A DNA stretch of 64,000 bases from Vreelandella aquamarina (GTDB lineage Bacteria; Pseudomonadota; Gammaproteobacteria; Pseudomonadales; Halomonadaceae). A program made the position numbers and the translations under genes. Under the pieces are notes generated by a model. The model made no database searches. It saw nothing but the letters and a program-made list of their open reading frames with translations, and was not told the origin of the DNA. Location of the stretch: NCBI RefSeq assembly GCF_020075495.1, contig NZ_JABYQT010000002.1:1-64000 (forward strand), read 5' to 3'. Below, in pieces: positions 55,424 through 63,043 of the stretch. The first letter of the stretch is position 1. Each line of letters starts with the position of its first letter.

Positions 55424-56233
55424 TCAGGCGCCTCCCAGGTCATCGGTATGGTCGAACCCGAGGCGCTTGATCAGCCACTGGGAAATGGAGGCCGGCAGTA
55501 CCGCCAGCCACCAGGTGCCGAAATTCAGCGGAAACGGAAAGCTGATGCGGGCCTTGTTGGCCTCGATGCCGCGCTTGATGACCCTGGCGGCGCGCTCCGG
55601 CGGCCATTCGAAAGGCTTCGGCCCCGGCATGGCGTTGCACATGGGGGAGGTGACGTAGCCGGGCATCACTACGGTCACGCCGATTCCAGAAGGCCCCAGC
55701 AGGCCACGCAGGCTCTCGCCGTAGGCCTTGATGCCGGCCTTGCTGGCGCTGTAGGTGGGCGTGGTGGGCAGGCCATGCCACCCCGCCAGCGAGCTGATGA
55801 ACACCAGATGGCCGCTGCCGCGGGCGCGCATGGCGGGTACCAGGCGCTGGGCCATGGCGATGGGCGTCTTCAGATTGATATCCAGTAGTGCCTGCACATC
55901 CGCCCAGGGCTCCAGCTGCCCTGGCGCTTCGGGGTGGGTATTCTTCCCCGCGTTGGCAATCACGATATCCGGGGTATGCGTGGCGCAAAGCGCTTCGAGC
56001 CACTGCGCCAGCGCCGCCTCATCGGTCAGGTCGACCGAGGAGGTGCTTACCTCGGCGCCCAGCGCCTGGCAGGCATCGGCCAGGGTAGCGAGTGCGGCCT
56101 GCTGCCGGCCATGCAGGATCAGATGGGTGTGCTTGTCGGCGTAGGCCTTGGCGAGCGCACCGCCAATGGCGCCGGTGGAACCGGTAATCAGTACGCAGCG
56201 CTGGTTCAAGGCGCGATGTTCGGCAGTGCTCAA
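55424..56233 (-). CDS. Short-chain dehydrogenase/reductase, RkpH-type
   Basis: A 269-residue classical SDR with the NAD(P) motif TGSTGAIGGALA (about residues 18-29), the NAG region IANAGKN, and the catalytic Ser...YSASK (SSLAGW, TYSASKAG). It starts at a TTG overlapping the kpsS stop, supported by GGAG upstream. In this operon it is well placed to reduce the ketone left by the oxoamine synthase to an alcohol, as 3-ketosphinganine reductase does. That role is inferred. Confidence 0.87.
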   Translation of the reverse strand: MSTAEHRALNQRCVLITGSTGAIGGALAKAYADKHTHLILHGRQQAALATLADACQALGAEVSTSSVDLTDEAALAQWLEALCATHTPDIVIANAGKNTHPEAPGQLEPWADVQALLDINLKTPIAMAQRLVPAMRARGSGHLVFISSLAGWHGLPTTPTYSASKAGIKAYGESLRGLLGPSGIGVTVVMPGYVTSPMCNAMPGPKPFEWPPERAARVIKRGIEANKARISFPFPLNFGTWWLAVLPASISQWLIKRLGFDHTDDLGGA

Positions 56234-57480
56234 AGCAGTTTCTCCAGCGGCGACGGGCAGGCTTCCAGTATGTGGGCGGCATTGTTGACCGCCAGGTCCA
56301 TGCTCGGCTGGCAGTAGAAGCCGCCGTTGACCTGTACGGTATGCATCACCGTCTTGCGAAAGTAGCCAAACAGCTGCTGGCTGGGTGGGGGTGGCTGGTG
56401 CCAGAACTCATCCAGGCTCTCCTGGCAGGTAAGCCCGGCCAGGTTGTAGATCGGGTCGCTGAGCGCGAAGGTGGGGCACTGTTTTTCGAGCGACACGAAC
56501 CCGACGGTGCTGTTCACCGTGACCACGCCCTGGGCATGCTTGATCAGCGTATCCAGGTTGCCGGATTCAAGGTACACGATACGCCCTTCCAGGCCGTAAA
56601 ACCGCGCAAGCCTTGCGATGACGCCCGGATAGTTCACCAGGCCCATGTCCAGGGGATGGTTCTTGATGCACAGCAGCGCATCCCCCGGCGCATGTTCGGC
56701 AAACGAGCCCATTACGTGATCCATCACCTCCTGCATGTTGGCATAGGGTGAGTGGTCGCGGATCTGGGCATCGGTATTGAGCTGCAGCGGCAGGATGAAG
56801 TAGGGCTTCTGGCTCTCGATCAACGCCTTGATGCGCTCGGCATCCCGCGGCTTCCACTTCTTCAGCAGCGTGAAGCGCTTGAGATAGCCTGCGTACTCCA
56901 CCGGTGCGCTGATTGGTGCATGGTTGCGATAGCGCGGCGCTACCAGCGGGTTGGCAAGCCCGGCCAGGTGGTAGGCCACATCGTGCAGCGCCCGGATCTT
57001 GAACGATGAGCGAAAGCGCACCGGCGCGGGCAGTTCGGGCAAGGCCCGGCCGGTGTCGTAGAACCAGCTGGGGTCACGGGGCAGCAGCGAGTGCCCGTTC
57101 ACCCCATCGCGCTCCAGGGTGATCCAGAAGGGGCGAAAGTAGCCCTCTTCGAACACATGGGTGCGCACCCCGGCGGCGGGGGCATTTTCCACGGCGGGAC
57201 GATGGATCGGACGGCGGTCGCCGAACATGACCTGATCGGTGATGGCGTAGCGCTGCCAGAGCGACTGGATATAGGCCGGCAGCTCGCTCAGCGGCTCACG
57301 AAACAGGTGAGTTTCACTGTGGGTGCGCTGCCAGTAGGCCATGTCGCCAGCGTTGAAGTTGACCTTTATCACGCGGTGCCCATCGTCGGTAAGCCTGCGC
57401 GCCAAACGTTGATAAAAGGGCGAGCAGACCCCCTGTAAAAATAAGAATGCGCGCTTTTGCTTCAACTCAATGTCTTCCAA
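56230..57480 (-). CDS. kpsS: Capsule beta-Kdo transferase KpsS
   Basis: A 416-residue cytoplasmic enzyme of the capsule synthesis KpsS/KpsC superfamily. It has FLFLQGVCSPFYQRLARRL at the start, a FEEGYFRPFWITLERDGVN segment shared with the family, IKNHPLDMG and VTVNSTVGFVSLEKQCP near the C-terminus. In E. coli and Neisseria KpsS adds the first beta-Kdo to lyso-phosphatidylglycerol. It starts at TTG and overlaps the kpsC stop by 14 bases. The first Kdo acceptor in this organism may be the lipid from the downstream genes. Confidence 0.92.
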   Translation of the reverse strand: MEDIELKQKRAFLFLQGVCSPFYQRLARRLTDDGHRVIKVNFNAGDMAYWQRTHSETHLFREPLSELPAYIQSLWQRYAITDQVMFGDRRPIHRPAVENAPAAGVRTHVFEEGYFRPFWITLERDGVNGHSLLPRDPSWFYDTGRALPELPAPVRFRSSFKIRALHDVAYHLAGLANPLVAPRYRNHAPISAPVEYAGYLKRFTLLKKWKPRDAERIKALIESQKPYFILPLQLNTDAQIRDHSPYANMQEVMDHVMGSFAEHAPGDALLCIKNHPLDMGLVNYPGVIARLARFYGLEGRIVYLESGNLDTLIKHAQGVVTVNSTVGFVSLEKQCPTFALSDPIYNLAGLTCQESLDEFWHQPPPPSQQLFGYFRKTVMHTVQVNGGFYCQPSMDLAVNNAAHILEACPSPLEKLL

Positions 57481-59470
57481 TCAATAAATTGCGGTATTGC
57501 CGATAAAGACGCTGCTTCCATGTCAGCGTCGGTTGCTGCGCTCTGGCCCGTTCCAGCAGGCTGACGACGGTTTCTGCATTGCAGAGCTTTCGGCTCTGCG
57601 GGTCTACATAGCCGGGATAGAGAATCAGTGTGCCGGCGACCAGTGCATCGAGTGACAGGCGGCGAGATCGGCGCTCGCAGCGCATGGCATCCTGGGTCAG
57701 CCCCCAGCCGGCGTAGAACGGCATGCCGTAGGTCACCACCTGACGATGACGCAACAGCGCCTCGAACCCCGTCAGCGAACTCATGGTGTGCACCGCATCG
57801 ACTCGCTCCAGCAAGGTCGCGATATCCATGTGGCTGGCATCCAGATCATACAGGCGTTTGGCATCGGGTTCGAGTGCTCCTACCCGCGCGCCGCTGATGA
57901 CGTCCGGATGCGCTTTGTAGAGAATGAACGCCTCTGGGTTGGCCTGGCGCACCGCTCGCAGCAGGGCGCTGTTGGTACGCACTTCCGGCGAGCCCGTGGC
58001 AATCGAGGCGTCGCTTTCCACCTGGCCGGGCACCAGCAGGATGCGTTTTCCCTTGGGCAGCTCGACATGGCTTGCGCCGCGCACGTTGTACTTGGAGAGC
58101 TTGAGGGCCACCAGGCGCTCGCGCAGGGCAGCCGCACGTTCGAGCAGGTCATCGCTGAACGTTGCCTGTTCGAGCAGGGCTTCCAGGTCGCTTGGCCGGG
58201 TGGGGTCGTAATAGATGCCGCGGGAGTCGATCACCAGCGACAGCGGCTGGGCAAGGTCCACCCCGAGCCCCACCGAGCGGATGAAGCCATCCTCTATTCG
58301 CCACAGCTGGGGCATCAGCGCGCTGTGCTGGCGCTCGAAGGCGGCATCGATACGGCTCGACCAGACCAGAAGCCGCTGGCTGGGCGGTGTGGCGGGCAGT
58401 GCCTTCTGATAGGTAACCCGAGCGGCGCTGCCCGCAAAGTGATGGATGAAACCCCGCTTCCAGGAGGAGAACCCACAGGCCAGCCACTGCCCGCGCAAAC
58501 GCTCCTGCTGGCGCTTCTGGTCGGCAATCAGCGCGATGGTCTCTTCGAGCGTGGCGGGTTCTTGGGTGTAGGGATTGACGTAGCGCGTGTAGCGCAGATA
58601 AGCGGCGGCAAACACCTCGGCAAGCGTGCGCCGCACACGCCGGCGCGTGCAGGGCAGTTGATCCTGGGTAAGCCCCCAGCCGGCATAGAAGGGCAGGCCA
58701 AAGCAGTGCACCTGCTTGCCGGCCAGCAACGCTTCAAACCCCAGCTGGCTGGTGACCACGTAGACGGTGTCCACCTGATCGAACAGCGCCCAGGGGTTGA
58801 GGTCCTCACTCACTACGCGACAGCGCGGGTGGGCCTGCGCCTGCCCGAGATGGCCCTGCTTCTTGCCGGCAATCACATCCGGGTGGACCTTGACCAGAAT
58901 CTCCGCGTCCGGATGGTTCGCAAGCGCTGCATCGAGCATGTCGGTAAAGCGTTGCGCAGTGGCCCCGCCATACTCGATCGAGGCATCGCCCGCGGTTTGA
59001 TCCACCACCAGCACGTGGGCCGTGGCCGGGGCGGCAAGGGGGCGGTCCGGGGCGTGGTTGTATTTCGAGAGCCGATAGCGAACGAGCTGTTCGATACAGC
59101 GCTTGGCCTGATGAAGCTCATCGTCGGTAAAGGTGGCCGTATTGAGCCAGTTCTCCAGATCCGAAGGCCGCGAGGCGTCGTAATAGATGCCCGTGTGGTC
59201 GACCACCAGGCTATGCGCCTGATATCCGTTGACACCGAGCCCGAGCGAGCGCAAAAAGCCGTCCTCCAGGGCAATGTAAGGTAGCCGGTGGCGCCTGGCG
59301 TAGCGTCTGGCGCGAACGCTGGTGGGCTTCAACCCCCAGCCGAGCACGGCATCGGGCTTGCCTTGCAGTGGCCGCAGCCGGAAGAATTGACTAAATTCAG
59401 GCAGCAGGACGTGGAGGGTATCGATGTTGCCAATCCCTGCGGAGGTATAGCCTGCCGTGTATGTCGCCAT
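57467..59470 (-). CDS. kpsC: Capsule beta-Kdo transferase KpsC
   Basis: A 667-residue enzyme with two homologous halves, visible as paired motifs: LEDGFLRSLGLGVNGYQ and IEDGFIRSVGLGVDLAQ, GIYYDASRPSDLE and GIYYDPTRPSDLE, and GLPFYAGWGLTQD and GMPFYAGWGLTQD. The halves add beta-Kdo in alternating 2,4 and 2,7 linkages to build the conserved capsule linker. It is the first gene of the minus-strand operon. The ribosome site is weak. A divergent diguanylate cyclase lies 237 bases away; that gap is AT-rich and should contain both promoters. Confidence 0.95.
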   Translation of the reverse strand: MATYTAGYTSAGIGNIDTLHVLLPEFSQFFRLRPLQGKPDAVLGWGLKPTSVRARRYARRHRLPYIALEDGFLRSLGLGVNGYQAHSLVVDHTGIYYDASRPSDLENWLNTATFTDDELHQAKRCIEQLVRYRLSKYNHAPDRPLAAPATAHVLVVDQTAGDASIEYGGATAQRFTDMLDAALANHPDAEILVKVHPDVIAGKKQGHLGQAQAHPRCRVVSEDLNPWALFDQVDTVYVVTSQLGFEALLAGKQVHCFGLPFYAGWGLTQDQLPCTRRRVRRTLAEVFAAAYLRYTRYVNPYTQEPATLEETIALIADQKRQQERLRGQWLACGFSSWKRGFIHHFAGSAARVTYQKALPATPPSQRLLVWSSRIDAAFERQHSALMPQLWRIEDGFIRSVGLGVDLAQPLSLVIDSRGIYYDPTRPSDLEALLEQATFSDDLLERAAALRERLVALKLSKYNVRGASHVELPKGKRILLVPGQVESDASIATGSPEVRTNSALLRAVRQANPEAFILYKAHPDVISGARVGALEPDAKRLYDLDASHMDIATLLERVDAVHTMSSLTGFEALLRHRQVVTYGMPFYAGWGLTQDAMRCERRSRRLSLDALVAGTLILYPGYVDPQSRKLCNAETVVSLLERARAQQPTLTWKQRLYRQYRNLLIGRH

Positions 59471-59707
59471 GGGGGGGTCGTCGGTCTTTTAAAAGCGGAG
59501 AACATACGTGAAATGGGCGCGCTTATCAATTAAGTGCAGTAAGTGCTTAACTATTTGAAATTTTGGTCAAGTAATCCCACGGATTAAAAAAATTTACTTT
59601 TATTATTTTGACCAGCGCGCACAATAACTTTTTTTCTTCATGGTATGGCCGCATAAGAATAGTCGAGGCCGCACAGGTAAAAGGGCGTATTTCAAAAAGG
59701 ATAATGG

Positions 59708-61723
59708 GTGTTCTTGTCTTGTCTTTCTAAAAAACTGTCGTGTGTTCGTACCCTGAGAGGCCAACTGCTGCTGGGGCTTTTGATCACGCTGCTGACGCTG
59801 GTGGCGCTGCTGTTGGGGTTGGCCTGGCAGATGGGGAAAACCATGGTGCTTGAAACCAACATGACGCACCTGCGTTATGAAGCACGCCTGCTCGCCGATG
59901 AAGTGACCCAGCAGGTAGAGCTGCGTTTTCAGGCGCTGCAGCGCCTGAGCACCACGATAGGCTTCAGCGACGACCCCGAGTGGCTGAACTATGAGCTTCG
60001 CCACAGCGGGACACTGCTGGCCTGGTTCGATGGCATCGTGGTCATGAACCGCAGCGGTCAGGTGATTGCCGATTGGCCAAGTGTCGTGGGCCGGGTGGGG
60101 CTCGATGCCTCGGATAGCGAGTTCTTCAAGATGGTGCGCGGCACTCGTCAGCCGCACATGAGCGAGCCCTTCATCGGCCGGGCGAGCAAGATACCCATGG
60201 TGGTGGTCAGCGTGCCGCGCCTGGATGAGCGGGGCGAGTTTGCCGGCCTGGTCGGCGGCGTACTCAGCCTGGACTCCGGAGGGCTTTTCAACCGCCTGGC
60301 CAAGGTACGCCTGGGCGAGGAGGGCTATGCGGGGGTGGCCACTGCCTCGGGCAAGGTTCTCTACCATCCCGTCTCTTCGATGATCAATACCGAGGTTCCC
60401 AGCGAGGCGAAAAACCCGCTGCTTCACCAGGCGCTGGATGGCTGGCAGGGCGACGGGGTGGGCAAGCTGGTCAACGGCGAGGTGGGGCTGCAATCCTACG
60501 CCCAGGTGTGGCCGGCCAACTGGGTCATCGGCCTTTACTTGCCAAGTCACCAGGCCCAGGTGCCCCTGGCGGGCTTTATCCGCCAGCTTGGGTGGATGTG
60601 GCTGGTGCTTGCCGTTCTGATCATGCCGCTTTTATGGTGGATTCTGGCGCGTATCCTGACCCCGCTGAGCCACCTGGAAACCCAGATAGGCGAAGTCGGC
60701 CGCGGCAAGCGCCAGCGTGTCGATCTGGCCACTTCCATGCAGGAGCTGCAGCAGGTTGCCTCTACCTTCAACCGCGTGGAGGATGAGCGCCAGTCGCTGG
60801 TCGAGCACCTTCACGAACGCCAGGCCTTTCTGGACACGGTGCTCAGTGCCGTACCCCAGGGCATGTTCGTTGCCAACTTCGATGGCGCGATTACCTACAT
60901 GAACCCGGCGCTGTTGAGCATGCTGGGGATCTCATCCAACTGGACCATGGAAGCACTGCTTGACCAGATCCACGATGATGACCGAAGCGGCGCCCGCGAC
61001 ATGTGGCAATACAGCCTGAGCAGCGGCAGCGACTTCGTGCGGCAGCTGAGGTTCTCCCGCCTGGACCAGGAGATGCTGTGGCTGGATATTCATGCCCGCG
61101 TGGTTCTGCTCACCCAGGGCGGCCATTCGCTCGGCCTGGTGGGGGTGGTGAAGGATATTACCGAGCGCCGCCAGCAAGAGGCGCTGCAGCGCTGGGAGGC
61201 CGAGCACGACCCGTTGACCGGGCTTTTGAACCGCCGCGGGTTCGAACGCCGCCTGGAAGAAGCCTTTGCCGATTTCCAGAAGACCAGCACGCCGTCGGCG
61301 CTGCTGATGTTCGACCTGGATCACTTCAAGCCGATCAACGATGAAGGCGGCCATGCCCTGGGCGATGAAATGCTGCGCCGGATCGCCCAGATCATCGCCT
61401 GGGAAGTACGCCGCAGCGACCACGTGGCGCGCCAGGGCGGTGACGAGTTTGCCGTGCTGCTGCCCAGCTGTACGCTGTCTCAGGCCCAGCTGATTGCCGA
61501 AGCGTTGCGCCAGGCGGTCAGTGAAGTGTCAGTGACCAATGACGGCAAGGAGTACCGAGTGACCTTGAGCATGGGCGTAACCAGCTTTGATGATCATGAT
61601 ATCGGTATTGACGATGCGCTTTCCCGTGCCGATGCCGCAAGCTACGACGCGAAGGGCCAGGGACGGGACAGCGTGGTGGTAAAATTACCCAAAGAGATAG
61701 ACCCCATGGACATGTTCGATTGA
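59708..61723 (+). CDS. Diguanylate cyclase with periplasmic Cache sensor and PAS domain
   Basis: A 671-residue membrane sensor. A helix near 18-38 is followed by a double-Cache-type periplasmic domain (about 45-285), a second helix (about 295-315), a HAMP-like linker, a PAS domain (about 375-490; DTVLSAVPQGMFVANFDG), and a C-terminal GGDEF domain (about 505-665) with an intact GGDEF in RQGGDEFAVLLPS and FDLDHFKPIND. It should make cyclic di-GMP in response to an external ligand. GTG start with AAAAGGA upstream. It is divergent from kpsC, so the two could share regulation, linking c-di-GMP to capsule; this is an inference. Confidence 0.92.
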   Translation: MFLSCLSKKLSCVRTLRGQLLLGLLITLLTLVALLLGLAWQMGKTMVLETNMTHLRYEARLLADEVTQQVELRFQALQRLSTTIGFSDDPEWLNYELRHSGTLLAWFDGIVVMNRSGQVIADWPSVVGRVGLDASDSEFFKMVRGTRQPHMSEPFIGRASKIPMVVVSVPRLDERGEFAGLVGGVLSLDSGGLFNRLAKVRLGEEGYAGVATASGKVLYHPVSSMINTEVPSEAKNPLLHQALDGWQGDGVGKLVNGEVGLQSYAQVWPANWVIGLYLPSHQAQVPLAGFIRQLGWMWLVLAVLIMPLLWWILARILTPLSHLETQIGEVGRGKRQRVDLATSMQELQQVASTFNRVEDERQSLVEHLHERQAFLDTVLSAVPQGMFVANFDGAITYMNPALLSMLGISSNWTMEALLDQIHDDDRSGARDMWQYSLSSGSDFVRQLRFSRLDQEMLWLDIHARVVLLTQGGHSLGLVGVVKDITERRQQEALQRWEAEHDPLTGLLNRRGFERRLEEAFADFQKTSTPSALLMFDLDHFKPINDEGGHALGDEMLRRIAQIIAWEVRRSDHVARQGGDEFAVLLPSCTLSQAQLIAEALRQAVSEVSVTNDGKEYRVTLSMGVTSFDDHDIGIDDALSRADAASYDAKGQGRDSVVVKLPKEIDPMDMFD

Positions 61724-61786
61724 TGCCATGGCACTGGCGCCTCAAGGCATAAAACGAAAGCATGTTGATTTGGTAGAGAGACCCCT

Positions 61787-62734
61787 GTGAACCTACTTGA
61801 ACTGTTTGTCCAGACGCTGGATATCACCCTGCCGGTATTTGCCATGGTGTTTCTTGGCATCGGCTTGAAGCGCCTTGGCTGGATTGACCGCCAGTTCGTG
61901 GCCACGGCCTCCGCGCTGGTCTTCAAGGCCACGCTGCCCACGCTGATCTTTCTGAGCCTGATCAAGGCCGACATTGGCGTGGCGCTGGATATTCCCATGA
62001 TGCTGTTCTTCGCCATCGCCACCCTCGGGCAGTTTGCGCTCAGCTGGCTATGGGCGTGCTACCGCATTCCCTACGCCGAGCGGGGCATCTACGTTCAAGG
62101 CGCCTTTCGGGGTAACTGCGGCGTGGTGGGGCTGGCCTTGGCTGCGGGCATGTACGGCAACTACGGGCTTTCCGCGGGCAGCCTGCTGGTGGGGGTGGTA
62201 ATCGTGATGTACAACGCGCTTTCCGTGGTGGTGCTGGCCTCCTACCAGCCGGGGCAGGCAGCCAACTGGAAGAGCATCCTCAAGCACATTGCCGTCAACC
62301 CGCTGATCATTTCCGTGGTGGTGGCGCTGCCGTTCACCGCGCTCTCCATTTCCCTGCCCAGCTGGGTGATGACCTCCGGCGACTACTTCGCTTCGCTCAC
62401 GCTGCCGCTGGCGCTGATCTGCATTGGCGCCACGCTTTCGGTTTCCAGTATTCGCGACAAGAGCGATGTGGCGATGAGCTCAAGCCTCATGAAGATGGCC
62501 GTGCTGCCGGTACTTTCCACCGCCGCGGCCTGGCTGGCCGGCTTCGAAGGCGAGCGGCTCGGCCTGCTGTTCCTGTTCTTTGCCAGCCCCACGGCGGCGG
62601 CCAGTTTCGTGATGGTAAAAGCCATGGGCGGAAACGCCGCCCTGGCCGCCAACATCATCGCCATCACCACCTTGATGGCCAGCATCAGCATCACCGCGGG
62701 CATTTTTGCCCTGCGCCTGCTCGGTTGGGTGTAA
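61787..62734 (+). CDS. AEC-family (auxin efflux carrier-like) transporter
   Basis: A 315-residue membrane protein of about ten helices in two repeats. VFAMVFLGIGLKRLGWID begins the first, and the middle GAFRGNCGVVGLALA matches the family motif. The C-terminal FASPTAAASFVMVKAMGGNAALAANI is likewise typical. AEC proteins export or exchange organic anions such as malate or malonate. GTG start. It lies 63 bases after the cyclase and just upstream of the tRNA gene. GC content is core-like. Confidence 0.9.
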   Translation: MNLLELFVQTLDITLPVFAMVFLGIGLKRLGWIDRQFVATASALVFKATLPTLIFLSLIKADIGVALDIPMMLFFAIATLGQFALSWLWACYRIPYAERGIYVQGAFRGNCGVVGLALAAGMYGNYGLSAGSLLVGVVIVMYNALSVVVLASYQPGQAANWKSILKHIAVNPLIISVVVALPFTALSISLPSWVMTSGDYFASLTLPLALICIGATLSVSSIRDKSDVAMSSSLMKMAVLPVLSTAAAWLAGFEGERLGLLFLFFASPTAAASFVMVKAMGGNAALAANIIAITTLMASISITAGIFALRLLGWV

Positions 62735-62749
62735 TTGCGCCCGGGCGGG

Positions 62750-62778
62750 TTGGAGTGTCTTGCCGAACACGCTATACT
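62750..62778 (+). promoter_or_regulatory. Promoter of tRNA-Arg
   Basis: TTGGAG (62750-62755) and TATACT (62773-62778) with exactly 17 bases between, followed by a GC-rich discriminator (GCGCCCC) typical of stringently controlled stable RNA promoters. The tRNA starts 23 bases after the -10. Confidence 0.7.
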
Positions 62779-62800
62779 GTGCGCCCCTTCTGCAAGCAAA

Positions 62801-62877
62801 GTCCCTGTAGCTCAGTAGGATAGAGCAGCCGCCTCCTAAGCGGCAGGTCGCAGGTTCGACTCCTGCCAGGGACGCCA
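62801..62877 (+). tRNA. tRNA-Arg (CCU)
   Basis: It folds fully as a cloverleaf. Acceptor GTCCCTG pairs with CAGGGAC, D stem GCTC with GAGC, and anticodon stem GCCGC with GCGGC around CTCCTAA (anticodon CCT). T stem GCAGG pairs with CCTGC around TTCGACT, and a CCA end is encoded. It decodes AGG. Its 3' end is the likely attachment site of the integrase that follows. Confidence 0.95.
62850..62877 (+). other. Probable attachment site in the 3' end of tRNA-Arg
   Basis: P4-type integrases usually recombine in the T arm and acceptor end of a tRNA gene, and one starts 166 bases downstream in the same direction. The tRNA is complete, as expected when the element restores the 3' end. The second copy of the site would lie beyond the window, so it is not seen here. 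Confidence 0.4.
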
Positions 62878-63002
62878 ACGGGCATTCTTCACAAGTCCTG
62901 AGAAAGCCAAAAATAGAGTGTAATACTCTGATATACAGTGATTTTAGGCTCCTTAGCGTTCCTTGGTGTTCTTTCCAAAGCCAGCTTCCAAGTGGTATAC
63001 AG

Positions 63003-63043
63003 TGAGGTATATGCCCTTATTCGAGAATTCTCGGTATACCTCA
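63003..63043 (+). promoter_or_regulatory. Nested palindromes before the integrase start, possible operator or arm-binding sites
   Basis: TGAGGTATA (63003-63011) and TATACCTCA (63035-63043) are perfect inverted arms ending at the base before the ATG, and between them lies CGAGAATTCTCG (63022-63033). TATACAGTGA also occurs at 62932 and 62997. This layout fits autoregulation or arm-type binding by the integrase. Confidence 0.45.
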
